Assembly: GCA_026545765.1 (NCBI GenBank)
Contig: CM048843.1
Span: 90,955,050 to 91,019,049, forward strand
DNA: 64,000 nt
Direction of reading: 5' to 3'
Origin: Plantago major
Lineage: Eukaryota; Streptophyta; Magnoliopsida; Lamiales; Plantaginaceae
A program made the position numbers and the translations under genes. Shown piece by piece: positions 11,175 through 22,737 of the stretch; the first letter of the stretch is position 1; each line of letters starts with the position of its first letter. Below the pieces are notes generated by a model, which made no database searches, was not told where the DNA came from, and worked only from the letters and a program-made list of their open reading frames with translations.

Positions 11175-14100
11175 ATGTTAAACGTTGTTAACTTAGTGTT
11201 TATAGTGTTGGCATGTACTCTGATATTTCCCAAGTATGGAGAAGGTTTCAAAACAGTTGGTGTGGACGTTCACCACCGGTACTCCGACATGGTGAAGGGA
11301 GTGTTGGGCGACAAGGGGTTGCCGGAAAAAGGTACCATGAAGTACTATGCAGCCATGGCACATCGTGACCGTGTTATGAGTCCCAACGGCACGTCTCTGG
11401 CTTCTGCATCCGCTTCCAGCATCACGTTCTGGGGTGGAAACGACACTTACCGTCTCGATGAACTCGGATAGTACGTTATATACGTCCTCTTTGATTAGTT
11501 CTCAGGCTATGTTAACACTAGTTTATCAGTTAACTTATTAGGTTGATAGTTAACTTCTTAGGTTGATGATATTCTTTACGATTTAATGAGGTAGATTAAA
11601 CTAGTACATCTAGATCATTAGAAATAAGTTTCTTGGTTTGCATTTATATTCCATACTTAATGTTAACTATCCCACCTCGATTGAGAATATCATGAGCTTA
11701 TTCTATAAGTATAAGATATGAGATAAATTTCTCCCCCTTATATGGGTTTTAAGGGGTAATTGAGACTCATTTCCCATGGTATTATAGGCCATGGATTGCT
11801 CAAGTTGATATTGAGTCTTGAACTGCTCCGGTCCTTTATGCCTGCTCTGGGTTTGCCCTCTTATTGTCGTGTGTTAAGTGTACAGGTCTACCGGGACTGC
11901 TCCGGTCCTCTCTGCCTCTAGGCTTGCCTCTCTATCGTCACGTGTTGTGTTGAGTGCGCGGGTGGCTAGGTTTCTTCTATAAGATTTGACTCACATGTGA
12001 GGCTGGGTTTCTTCTATAAAATATGCTATAACTTTATCCCCTTACAAAGCCTTTTAAGGCAGTAACTAAGCCCTTTTACACTTAGCAAATCAGCTGTGAA
12101 GTAACCTGTTTGTTATCGTATGTTGCATGATCAAAGCATACATGATGCTGGTGTTTTTTAATGTAGTTTAACAAAGTCGGTATACAAAAATCAGTTTCTA
12201 GTAAGGGAAATGACAGAGACAAAGATCATATTTTTAACAGCAAAGCAAAACTGTAGTGAAATTGTCCAAATATAAGAAATGAAAACATTTTGACTCAATA
12301 AATGATCTGTTTGAAGTTGTAAGTTGTTGTACCAATTTAGAATTTTTACCATTTCTTGATTTGGGATTCCTTATTATGTTAAATTTGCAGCTTGCACTAC
12401 TTGTATGTTTGGGTTGGTTCCCCACCATTGTCATTTCTTGTGGCACTGGACACCGGCAGCGACATCTTCTGGTTGCCATGCGATTGTACAACCTGTGCCC
12501 GAACCTACACTTTCGCTGACGGACAGGTATACCATCAGAAAACTTTAAATATAAATGAATTGATTCCACACCTTTCTGTAAGTTCATTAATGTTTTGTGT
12601 TTACAGACATATGATCTGAACATATATAGTCCGAGTAAATCAGTTACTAGCTCGCCAGTTCCGTGCAATAGTACTCTGTGTGCAAGTTCAGGGAGTGGAT
12701 GTTCAGTTCGGCGAAACACCTGTGCTTATCAAGTGAGATATCTTTCTCCTGGCACCTCGTCTACAGGAGTATTGGTGAATGATTTTCTGTATATGGGTAC
12801 AGATCAAACCCCACAGAAGCAGATCAACGCGCCAATTACATTAGGGTGAGGTTACATTGGTAAATGATGTTTTGTATATGTATATATTATATTGTAGTGA
12901 GTGGTAATAGCTTTGCAGTGAGTAGCTAATTCTTGAATCATGAACCGTATGTTTGCGTTTTCAGGTGTGGAACGGTTCAAACAGGTCATTTCTTGAACGT
13001 TGCTGCTATAAATGGCTTGTTTGGGCTGGGAATGGAGAGCATTGCTGTCCCAAGCATTTTAGCAAGCCAAGGAATAGTTGCAGCAAACTCGTTTTCCATG
13101 TGTTTTGGCCAAGAGGGTCTTGGAAGAATCGAGTTTGGCGATAATGGGACTCCAGATCAGAAAACTACTCCATTCAATCTTGAAACATCATAGTAAGCAA
13201 TCTCTCCTTTCCAATTTTTTTATGACAGTTTGATTTATGAGATTACAATGAGCGTGCTGCGTACATTTGGTGTGTATAAAAGTTTCCAAGTATGGTTCTT
13301 TACTTGAAACAAGTGCTGACGGAATAAGAGAGTCTAACTTCTCCTAGCCTTCTCTTTATATCACAGACTGATGAATTTTCAATTTTTTTCACCAGCCGGA
13401 CCTATAATGTAAGTGTGACACAGATAGCCGTGGGGAGGAGTGTCGCTAATGTTAGGTTCACCGCGATATTTGACAGTGGCACTTCATTCACATATTTGAA
13501 TGATCCAGCTTACACATTTATTGCAGATAATGTAAGTTGATCACACTAACATTTTCACTTTCATGAAGTGAGACTGAAGAAACTATATGAAAGTTCTCTT
13601 GCTTTGCAGTTCAATTCTCAGGTTAGCGACAAGCCTGTACAATCAACCAGTGACAATATTTTTGAGTATTGTTATGTGCTAAGGTAGTGAGCGAATTTGC
13701 AGAACAGCGTAAGATCTTATATCGGTTTCAAGAATCAGTCTAATCTTTAATTTCATGCAAATGCAGTGCGCAAGGGACTCCTGATATTAGCTTCACAATG
13801 GCTGGTGGAGATCAGTTTCTTGTTACTGCACCAACAATCGTACTTCCTTTCACGGTTAGGAAACATGCATATCTACTTGAACACTGTTCGTTTGACAGTT
13901 AAAAAATGAGTTCGTTGTTGATATGCTACATTATGTGTTGGTTGCAGGATGGCAGCGGATATGTATATTGTCTGGCCCTTATAAAAAATGATGATGATAT
14001 CAACCTCATTGGACGTAAGTATTACCAAATTCAGCTTGTGTAATCTGCTTCTTGGCTATGTTCGCGAATTAGAGTAATTTCTGATCTGCTGCTTCATTTT

Positions 14101-14630
14101 ACGTGTTCAATGATTCTGTCTTCGACAGTACTAACACTGTTTAACTGCTGGTCTCAGAAAATTTTATGACCGGTTATCGCATGGTCTTTGATCGCGACCA
14201 AATGGTTTTGGGATGGAAAGAATCTGACTGTAAGTAGTTACGGACTTACGGCTTTCTAATTACAGTGCATAGCCTCAGAAACTGCAGTATCACTTGTTTT
14301 GTTTTCACTGACCGAGAAACTGTTGTATATATCTCTGCAGGTTCGTATCCTGTCTCGTCCAGTAACACTCCACCTGCAGATGAACGACTTAACGCACCTG
14401 ATGCACCTTCACCTCCATTCGCAACAAGGCCACCTCCTTCCTCTTCTTCTTCTTCTTCTTCACCACCTCCTCCATCATCAATTAGCCGGGATTTCTCTCC
14501 ACCACCTCCGCCTCTATTCTTTACCAGGCCATTTTTCGTAAATGATGCAGCGCTAAGTTCCATGGGAGCCAAAATTGCAATGGTCTTGGTTTCTTTCACT
14601 GTCTATTACTATCTCAATCTTCCTTTATGA
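11175..14630 (+). CDS. Aspartic protease (pepsin A1 family, APF1-like), probable GPI anchor
   Basis: Ten exons join in phase: 11175-11470, 12391-12526, 12607-12845, 12965-13192, 13396-13531, 13610-13683, 13767-13854, 13948-14014, 14158-14229 and 14341-14630, giving 541 residues. The start gives a good signal peptide (MLNVVNLVFIVLACTLIF); an in-frame ATG at 11115 would add 20 residues and weaken it. Catalytic aspartates are D119 in ALDTGSDIFWLPC and D326 in AIFDSGTSFTYL. The cysteine pattern follows plant nepenthesin-like and APF1-type proteases. A Pro/Ser-rich linker (about residues 455-505) leads to a hydrophobic C-terminus, as in GPI-anchored members that act at the plasma membrane or cell wall. 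All splice sites are GT/AG with no internal stop. Substrate unknown. Confidence 0.93.
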
Positions 14631-14732
14631 TCAGGCTTCACCTGGGATATTTCATATTTTTGTTTATATAGATTTGTTTACAATGTTGTGTGTAAGTTAT
14701 ACGATTTTTGTTTGTGTGTATGTTTGAAAATA

Positions 14733-14973
14733 TCAGTATAAAATATTTCTATAGACCAAGTCGAATAGATTCCACGATTCTCTCATCCCATAATGCTTCA
14801 TAACACAAACAGGCTTAGTCTCACATTCGGAATTGATAATGCACGAAAGGCATTCGTCAAGTACTCCTACGGATTGAAGAGAACATCTGTACCTATCAGA
14901 GTTCGGTTTCTCAACTATTCCGTGCACCTTCTCAAAATCAAAACAATATATCATATCTAGTTCATCCGCAAGA
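14733..14973 (-). pseudogene. F-box-associated domain fragment
   Basis: Read on the minus strand, the segment contains FDFEKVHGIVEKP, then SVGVLDECLSCI and VCVMKHYGMRESWNLFDLVY. This order (phenylalanine-rich strand, GVLDGCL-like motif, then VWVMKEYGVxESW-like motif) is typical of the C-terminal beta-propeller of plant F-box proteins that recognise substrates for SCF ubiquitin ligases. The N-terminal F-box and most of the propeller are missing, the usual VW is VC, and neighbouring sequence is foreign. A relic rather than a working gene. Confidence 0.6.
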
Positions 14974-14974
14974 C

Positions 14975-15070
14975 CTGGACTTGACAGTGTAGCCTCCCAT
15001 TCAAAGACTTCGCGAACCTACCCCAAAGAAAGTCATTTTTTCGAAATTGTGCTACACTGTCAAGTCCAGT
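14975..15070. repeat. Inverted repeat with ~20-bp arms
   Basis: CTGGACTTGACAGTGTAGC near 14976 is matched by its complement GCTACACTGTCAAGTCCAG near 15050, with about 55 bp between. The block separates the F-box-associated fragment from the gag fragment and could be a tiny foldback element or the scar of a rearrangement. Confidence 0.75.
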
Positions 15071-15298
15071 GCCTAAAATCCATACTGGATTGATCAAGTA
15101 ATGCAATAGAAGATAAAGCCAAACCAACACTAATGCATTCGGACGTTTCCAAGCAGCATATAATTTAGGCGAATCAACAGCAGAAGGTGGAAGAATCGTA
15201 CCGTCAACAAAACCTGTTTTGTTTTTCACATCCAACGCCATCAAAATCTGCTTACTCCATGATTGATAATTGACGCCATTCAACGATTCCAGGACCAT
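15071..15298 (-). pseudogene. Copia retrotransposon gag N-terminal fragment
   Basis: The minus strand reads MVLESLNGVNYQSWSKQILM, then ALDVKNKTGFVDGTI and LYAAWKRPNALVL. This is the conserved start of Ty1/copia gag polyproteins (gag pre-integrase type, NYxxWSxxM...DGTIxxP...W.R.N). The zinc knuckle, protease and pol are absent. The frame runs into the inverted repeat next door. Coding ability is lost. Confidence 0.75.
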
Positions 15299-15327
15299 TG
15301 AAAGCCTGGTTGATCAGAAGATTGCAG

Positions 15328-15898
15328 AAATTACGATGACGATCCACAGCTGAAGACGAGTATCACAGAACCCGCCATTGAAGCTTCAAGAAAACGGTTA
15401 CAGAGAGCTGTAATTGAAGAAAAAACAAAGAATCGACTTAATATTTTGCGTGGAATTGACAGCTGTGCCCGTGATGTATTAGTCCTTAAGGATAACATGT
15501 TAACCTCTGTTATGCCATCGGAAACCAAATCAGGCTTGGTTGCATATAAGGTTGAGATGAATGAGAAATCATCCTCGAGACAAACCTTGTATGACTGGCC
15601 GGATGTTGATTTAGGACGTATACGTTGTGGTTATAGTAAGTTCATTGATTTGGGAGATGGCTGCTTTTGTGTTCTTGCCAAGGTGTGGGTATTTGGTTCA
15701 AGAGAGGGTGAATATACAACGGATCTCAAGTTCTTGAAGTTTAAGGTTACAATTGATGCAGATGGAGAAAAATTGATGTTGGATGAAAATGATGTTGAGA
15801 CATCTACAGTTTCTTCCAAAGACGGTGAAGCTTGGTATGGTGAACTGTTATTTAGATATTCTTGGGAGTATATTGTGAACCTAGATCACAACAAATAG
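15328..15898 (+). CDS. Unidentified ~190-codon reading frame, possibly one exon
   Basis: After an acceptor-like ATTGCAG at 15321-15327 the frame stays open from NYDDDPQLKTSITEPAIEAS to the stop at 15896-15898. The first in-frame ATG is at 15497 (MLTSVMPSETKSG). Visible stretches include ASRKRLQRAVIEEKTKNRL (basic, helical) and FLKFKVTIDADGEKLMLDEN. I do not recognise the family; a beta-rich F-box-associated or DUF-type domain is possible but unproven. Being open over 570 bp in AT-rich DNA argues that it was recently coding. No upstream exon was found, because the gag fragment lies immediately upstream on the other strand. Confidence 0.4.
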
Positions 15899-16049
15899 AG
15901 TCAGTGACAAAACAATCCATTCAAAACAATCCGCATATAAGAATTTCACCAACAAATCCTGCCCCTGCGATACATGTTCTACTATCCAAATCGGTCTTAG
16001 CCAAAGCACGAAGTTCATGAATGATACGATTAACTATGTCGAAAGTCTG

Positions 16050-16165
16050 CTGAGGACTAAGAGGACTAATAAGGAACAAACAAATATTGTACTAACAGCA
16101 AGTGAGTTTGTTTAGTCCTCAATAAGGAACAAACAAATATTGGACTAACAGTAAGCAAGTTTGGT
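16050..16165. repeat. Tandem duplication downstream of the EMSY-like gene
   Basis: A ~66-bp unit containing AATAAGGAACAAACAAATAT and GGACTAACAG occurs twice, at about 16068 and 16122, 55 bp past the stop codon of the EMSY-like gene on its 3' side. Probably within the 3' untranslated or flanking region. Confidence 0.7.
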
Positions 16166-16218
16166 TCATTTCATTATCAAGTAAATTTACATATCCTACT
16201 GGAGGAATGCCTAATTAG

Positions 16219-18893
16219 CTATCCCTCAAGATTGTTCTCTTCCCTTTCTGCAGCTTGTCCATGCATCTCTTGACCCACATCATCTGAGGCAGAATTTGAA
16301 GGCAAAACGATACGATAAGATACTGGTAACAACAGAAATGCACCTAGCGATTTGAACTTTCAAATACGTGCAACAGTTGTGACTTAGTGTGGAGAAACAA
16401 TTCTACGAACAGACAAATAACTTAAGAGATGTCTTTATTACCGGTATCACATGCGTTTGCAAGCTTTGCAATCACTTGAATTAATGTCTGTTCATGTTCC
16501 TGCAACAACAGTTGTGGTGGAATCTTAGCACACGCAATTGAATTGAGTCTATATAGCAGTGCATCAAAAACGTTAACCTTGAGCAGTTTCTTAGCCTTGT
16601 CAATCTCTACTTCATCAGGGTGACTTGCATCAAGCACCTTTTCTACCTGTCATGAAGTTAAAGAAAGAGTAAGCGAAAGCGCAAGATACCAATATCTAAG
16701 AAGATGGTCCACAGACGTACCTTTTTAATCAGTGTATCGGTGTGGTATATTTCAATTTCACCCAATTCATCCTCCTTGGCCCCATTTCCTGAGGGCTGGA
16801 CTCCATCGCCCAATTGGTTTATCGAGGATGTCCTGCCTCTTCCAGGATATGGTAAACCTGGCTCAGCCTGTCGAGATATTACAGGATCATCCCCAACCCA
16901 CCGGATATCCTCAGGAGGGACCTGCATGAGAAAGTACCCACGTTCAAATTATCACAAATTTAGTTGCTAATGCCCGGCAGAAGGAACATAAAAATTTTGA
17001 TATCATAAGCAAGCGATACTAAGTTCAAGGACAGCAGACATGAGACAACGGAAGGGCCAACATACATCAAAATTAAATCTCAAATCACAAGGCACGAAAA
17101 AATGCGAGTTTGTAATATTAGAATTTCACTAGAGGATCTTGGGATTGATATTATCCTCGTGACCAGAAAACAATATGCATTTACTCATGTGGGATGCATT
17201 TAATTTGAACATTCAAAGAAATTGTGAAGGCAGAAAACCAGTACAGACAAGTGTTGGTCTTGAATATCATACCTGGCTTAAGTGGTCTCAGGGGTTAAAT
17301 TTTAGCTTCTGTCCATATTTTACTACATCCACATTAGTTGACATATTCTACGGTTTATTCGTTTGTGATACATGCATACATCATACACAGTAAAAAACAA
17401 TACAGCCCAAGATTGATATCACAGTTTATATACAGCTCATTTGATTCATACGAAACCTAAATTGAAATGAATGATCAACTAAGTCTGAACTCCAGAAGAC
17501 AAAGACGAAAACAAAATGGCTACCTCTTTCATATTAACCCATTCCAAGGTCGCATTTGGTGTGCCATAGTCATAAACCAAAGAATGGCGGCCCTGAAAAA
17601 GAAACATTGATTGCATAATTCATAACACGTAGAGGAAAAAAAAAGAATGGCATGGATTACGGATAGCGAAATGCATCGTTCCATTGAACAAATGCATACT
17701 AGGAAGCATGGATACGAACACAGAGTTGGATACATATACAAGGCGTGGACGTGGATACATCAAAATCTAAAACAATCAATGCAGATATAGCAACAAAAAA
17801 CAATAGACTTTATCTATTTCCAAGGCACTAGCATTTTCTCTCACAGTTACCCTGCTAGTTTAAGTGGACAGGTAACTGAGAAGCTCATATAACCCATTTT
17901 TTCACATTTTGAAGTCATATATTTCTACGACAGGTGTAAGCAGATCTATTCAGATCAAAACGTGTTTATGATAATCTTATGATTAAAGAGATACTATAAA
18001 CAGAAGAGTCATAAAAGCAGAGAGTACAAAATGTAAAAGAAAGGTAGCATTGCATACATCTAGAGGATTATAGTCAGTTAACACAGCCTCGTAGAAGTTA
18101 TTGTCTGCAGGCCATCGTATCATCACTTTCCTACCAATCAATGGATCACGTATGCCTTCTGAGGGGACATCCATAGGGCCCCCAGATGCATGATCACCAT
18201 ACTGATGCTGCATGGGTCTTCCCGCAGAGTAACCCGGCTGGCCCTATATAGAAAATTAATGACACACATTAATAAAAACATCTAACTTCGTCCCCAGTCA
18301 ATTTATTGCGATAATCCAAGCATACAGCATAATAACTTCGGCCACCAACTCCTGGAGCAGATCCCCATCTCCCCCCAGAAGATAATTGCTGTGTGGTGGC
18401 ACTCATTGAGTGAGGGTGTAACGACTGTGATGGTGCACCAAGCGGATGAGCTGGTAGAAATGCCTTCTGCTTCCTCCGAGATGCTGAGACTGTGGGACTG
18501 GGTAATTGATTGTTAACATGTTGTGGTGCGAGGTGTGGTGGTACATTCCGAATTCCACCTGCTTCTCTCCACTCCCTGATTCTGCGAATGAGGTCATCAG
18601 CATTGACCTCAGTGAGTAGCTCCCTGTGTTCATCATCTGAAACCCTTAATTCCTTCCTCAATTCTGTTATTAGACCTTCTTTCTCCTGAATAAAGTTCAT
18701 ACCATTAAGACTCCAGCCAAGTCAGCAGGTGATATAAAATTTTAGAACATCAGATATAATATTACAGAATGTAAGAATAAAAAAGCACGTATACCCATGT
18801 CAGCGCATCAGACTGGGCTTTGAAAGCTCGTAGAACTGCACCATAAGCAATTTGCTCCAGATTGTGGATTTCGAATTCCATCTCACTTTGCAT
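16219..18893 (-). CDS. EML: EMSY-LIKE protein (ENT domain plus Agenet/Tudor domain)
   Basis: Exons on the minus strand, in order: 18893-18795, 18685-18326, 18243-18058, 17592-17524, 16921-16721, 16646-16442 and 16283-16219. They join in phase and give 394 residues from the ATG at 18893. The ENT domain spans the first two exons (EIHNLEQIAYGAVLRAFKAQ, then EKEGLITELRKELRVSDDEH). An Agenet-type domain follows (DPLIGRKVMIRWPADNNFYE, then YDYGTPNATLEWVNMKE). A C-terminal helical segment (EIDKAKKLLKVNVFDALLYR) is also family-typical. EMSY-LIKE proteins are nuclear chromatin readers linked to immunity, histone-mark binding and seed development in Arabidopsis. The 5' end is uncertain: family-like residues (STYDDNLIRFSVGTRVAVNG) continue upstream of the ATG to about 18990 before an in-frame stop, so one or more N-terminal exons probably lie further upstream, beyond or inside the transposon-rich tract. 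Confidence 0.9.
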
Positions 18894-19054
18894 CGTCTGG
18901 TATGTGGCTGAGCCTATAAATGATCTTCCGTTTACTGCAACACGAGTTCCTACAGAGAATCTGATGAGATTATCATCATAAGTACTTGAACGTAATTGTC
19001 AGACTTAACATTAATGGATCAACAAACAGATTCTCAAAAAACATTTCATTTCCT

Positions 19055-19396
19055 CCATAAAAGTTTCTCTTTGTGAAAAGATGTTCGAAGCGACGACTTT
19101 GATGTTGCATTACAAAAGCATGCAAGTTCCCTCAGGCAGCATATAAATACCGTTAGTTATTTTCCATGTTTATTTTTACCACGTTTACTAAGAAAGCCGT
19201 TATAAACTACAGCAACCAGTATAATCACCTTCTCTCCCGGTCAGTCTATTCTCTAAATACTTTGACAGGGACGAAAACATAATTTATGCAACAAGGTATT
19301 TTTCCTATTTCCCACCTACATTCTCCCAAATTTACTAAACAGTGTCCGGTAAGCTGAATCTATCCGTTTCACTTTCAGCTGCCGGAGAGTAACAAG
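19055..19396. repeat. Duplicated module, copy A left part
   Basis: Contains, in order, CGACTTTGATGTTGCATTAC, CACCTTCTCTCCCGGTCAGT and ATCTATCCGTTTCACTTTCA, ending GGAGAGTAAC where a hAT-type element is inserted. The same landmarks recur in two further copies to the right. The minus strand carries an exon-like frame LKVKRIDSAYRTLFSK after CTCTCCGGCAG. Confidence 0.85.
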
Positions 19397-19845
19397 CAAT
19401 GTTATCCATCGCGTATCGCAACGCGTCACGCTAGTCCCAAAATACCGGGATCGCGGATCGCGGTCGGGATAGCGAAGGAAAAAAAATACGAAAAATTTAG
19501 AAAATGAATAATGTTCAAATTGAAGTATAATCAATCACCATAACTAATAAATTCAAGTATAGGAGATTATTGAAGCAATAAAACAAGAATTAACTAAAAG
19601 CCCCAATTCAATTGCATAAAACCCTAAGTCAAAATTGGCCAGTTGAAGTGGAATAAGTGAACATACCTTGCTAAATCAAGTAGAACGTGAGTTAGGAAGA
19701 TGATTCCGATGGATAGAGACCGGAAAGTGGCCGGAATTGGACCGGAAAAGATGGCCGATTTATGTTCTGCTGGGCGCCGATTTCTTGAGCAGAGAACAGG
19801 CGATTTCTGTTCTGCTGGGTGCTGGCCCGTTTTTTAAAACTTCAA

Positions 19846-20663
19846 GGGGAAATTACGTTTTCTACCCCTTAAATTTGAGCCAATTACAGTTTAGTCCCTT
19901 CTATTCAAACAATTACAGATACACCTAATATCTGATTTTTGAGTTGACCAGAAATAAAATAAATGGAAAAAGAAAATGAATTGGACTTAGTTGCAATTTA
20001 TAATCTTCAATTTACTACACATTGGACTCTAATATTTTATAAATTACAACAATGACTCATTATTATTGTAAATTAAACCCTCATAAAATTTGTTTTCAAA
20101 ATATACCCAATTTTTTTTTCTTCTTCCTTCTTCAAAAAAGTTCCGATCGGAGCTGTGAAAAGCTCCGATCTATTTATATCTGACTCGTGACCGACTCGTC
20201 ACGAGTTGTTAGCACTCAAATCTGGAGGCTCTAGCTCCTCACGAGTCATAATCTTCGTCCAGAGCTTTTTTTTTAGTAGGAAGAAGAAGAGGGAGGAAGG
20301 AGGAAGAAGAAGATGGAGGAAGGAGGAAGAAGACGAAGAAGTTGACAAAGATTGGTGGTGGTGGTGGTGGTTGGAGGTGGTGGAAGAAGGTTGAAAATGG
20401 TGGGTAGTTAGATTTGAAGAAATAAAAATTTTGGGGTTTGTTTGTGAGAGTTATAAATGTTTTGGGGTTTATTTTGCAATAAGAGAGAATTAATTATTTT
20501 TTGAATTATAAAAAAAAGATAAAATGGGTAAAAAAGTTTTTGGCCTATCTGTAATTATATTTTTTTTTCGTGTGTAAAAAATGGGTTGATCTGTAATTGT
20601 TTGAATATAAGGGGCTAAATTGAAAAGAGGCTATATTGCAGGGGTGGTATATGTAATTTTTCC
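19846..20663. mobile_element. Mutator-like element with ~80-bp TIRs
   Basis: The left TIR (GGGGAAATTACGTTTTCTAC, then CCCTTAAATTTG) and the inverted right TIR (GGAAAAATTACATATACCAC) match over about 80 bp, including TCTGTAATTGTTTGAATA. It is flanked by a perfect 9-bp duplication AAACTTCAA (19837-19845 and 20664-20672), the signature length for Mutator superfamily insertions. The 818-bp element has no transposase. A GA-rich and GGT-rich patch lies at 20275-20385. Nested within the hAT-type element. Confidence 0.85.
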
Positions 20664-20701
20664 AAACTTCAATTTTACCCCCACTTAAAACCCTCAATTA
20701 A

Positions 20702-22737
20702 GACTACCTGCATTGGTGACAGCGCGATGACGCGTCATCGGTTGATGACGGGATTCATGACGAGATTCTGCTGCATTGGTGACGCGTCATCGTGCCGTCA
20801 TGAATTTTTTAATTTTTTTAACATATTTACCATATTATAAGAGTGTTTAGAAGTTGAAATTGCATTTTTAAAACTCGTTTTACAATTTATTAAGTGAAAC
20901 TTCATTAAAACCACAAATATATTACAACAAACTGCAAGGAATTTAAATCAAACCAAATGAAAATGCAACAAACACACAACACACAAATGCATCAAAGTAA
21001 TAACAAACACACACTACAAGATTGGGCAAGCTCCACAGTCAATGCATCATCCAAATATGTTCCATCAAGTCTGCAGTGAGTTCGTCATGCTTGCTCAAAC
21101 TATGCATTCGCCGTGAATTGTTCATGTATTCCGGGATAGAATTTATTGTAGATTGCGCCCGTCGGATACGAACTCCATCAATAACATCGGGTACATGCTC
21201 ACGGGTATCTTGTTCAAACTCTTCGATTTCTCTGTCATAGTTTAGGACTTTAGGTATATGTGGCGCCCATCCTCAACTATCATGTTGTGGAGTGTGATGC
21301 AGCAATTCATAATCTTTTTGAGTGTGGCTCTGTTCTGTGCAAGGGCCGGATTCCGTATAATTGCAAATTGTGCTTGCATAACTCCGAAAGCACGTTCCAC
21401 ATCTTTCCGGCAATACTCCTGACGCTCAGAGAACTTGGCTTCTTTGTGCGTTACCGAATTCAGGATAGCACTCACAAATGTAGCCCAACCTGGGTAGATG
21501 TCATCGGTTAGGTAGTAAGGCATGTCATGTTGATGGACATTGACCTCAAAGTTGACCTGAGGTGCCGTGCCGTTAAGGAGATCGTCGAACACCGGTGAAC
21601 GCTGCACGATTGAGAAGTCATTGTATTTTCCAGAAATCCCAAAGAATGAATTCCATATCCAAGTATCTTGGGATGCTACTACTTCTAAAACAAAGGTACG
21701 TTTTTTGCTTCTGCCTTGGAACTGACCGTGCCACGCCTTGGGACAGTTCTTCCATGTCCAGTGCATACAATCGATACTCCTAAACATGCCCACAAATCCT
21801 CTTGCACCATTGATTACCAGAATCCTCCGTACATCGGCTTCATTGGCCCTCCGCATGTATCTTGGACCAAACTCAGCAACCACGGCGTCACAAAAACGCG
21901 AAAGACACTTGAGAGTCGTGCTTTCACCAAGCCAGCAATATTCATCAACCGAGTCAGCAGTAGCCCCATAAGATAGCATGCGAGTGGTTGCGGTACATTT
22001 TTGTTGTGTGGTTAACCCCGGGAGGCCAAGAGCATCTGGCTTGCACACAAAGTAATCATCTTGATGCACCACACCTGCAATCACCCGTTCGAACAACGGC
22101 GTCTCCATTCTGAATCTCAGTCAAAATTTATCTGCATATGGTGGGTTAACCCCGAAGTAGTCTTCCTCCAATTGTTTGCCACGCTCTACTCGACTTCTGT
22201 TAATGTAAGCACGCTTCTTTTTAGGTCGTCGTGGCTCGTCCGGTTGTTGCTGTTGTTGTTGGATGTGTTGGATCATATTTGGTACGTTTTGTATTATCAT
22301 GCTTTGGATTTGTACGAAAGGATTGGATGAAGAAGAACCAACCAAACTTTCATCAGATGATGAATTGGTCTCTGAAGAAGTATCGTGCATTGGTAGTGGG
22401 TTGGACATGATTATCGCCGGAAATTGAAGTGGATATGGTGTTTTGAAGTGAAGAGAGTGTTTTAAGTTTAATTAAGAGAGAAAGAGGAGTTGGAACTGGT
22501 CTCTATTTATAGATTTCAAAAAAATAAAGTAGTTGGTGATTTTTATTTATTTTTTGCATTTTTATTTTGAAAGTTATAGCCGTTTGAAAGTTGGACGGAT
22601 TTTAAATTAAAAAAAAAAAAGTAAACGAAATGTGGGCTGCTGCCCATTTACCACCCAGCGTCATCCCTTGACGCTGGGAGACGACGACGCACCATGGGCG
22701 CGTCGTCTCGCCACAACGAGTTACAATGCAGCTCGTC
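20702..22737 (-). mobile_element. PIF/Harbinger transposon
   Basis: The element begins GACTACCTGCATTGGTGAC and ends ACAATGCAGCTCGTC, imperfect TIRs sharing the CTGCATTG core. It is bordered by TAA on both sides (20699-20701 and 22738-22740), the 3-bp target duplication typical of PIF/Harbinger. It carries one transposase frame on the minus strand. The Myb-like second protein usual in autonomous elements was not found. Subterminal GATGACGCGTCATC palindromes lie at the left end. Confidence 0.85.
21242..22408 (-). pseudogene. PIF/Harbinger DDE transposase with one in-frame stop
   Basis: The minus-strand frame runs from the ATG at 22408 to 21242, about 388 codons, with a single TGA at 22121-22123. 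The N-terminal part is Ser/Asn/Gln-rich with a basic patch (RRPKKKRAYINRSRVERGKQ). The C-terminal part has the DDE_Tnp_4 catalytic signature: D in GMFRSIDCMHWTWKNC, D in PYYLTDDIYPGWATFV and E in RKDVERAFGVMQAQFAI. Such transposases cut and paste their element at TWA-type targets. Apart from the stop, the frame is uninterrupted and near the family's usual length, suggesting recent activity or mobilisation. Plant host proteins such as ALP1 derive from this family, but here TIRs flank the gene, so it is a transposon gene. Confidence 0.88.

Noticed and set aside
12234-12719. 161-codon minus-strand frame
   Set aside because: Antisense shadow of exons 2 and 3 of the aspartic protease, whose sense exons are clearly conserved.
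14246-14599. Minus-strand Glu/Gly-rich frame
   Set aside because: Complement of the Pro/Ser codon repeats in the last protease exon.
15446-15499. Start of the unidentified frame at a TTG
   Set aside because: TTG is not a plausible plant start; the frame is open further upstream to an acceptor-like site and the first ATG is at 15497.
16704-16970. Plus-strand frames over the EMSY-like gene
   Set aside because: Shadows of the conserved minus-strand exon encoding VPPEDIRWVGDDP.
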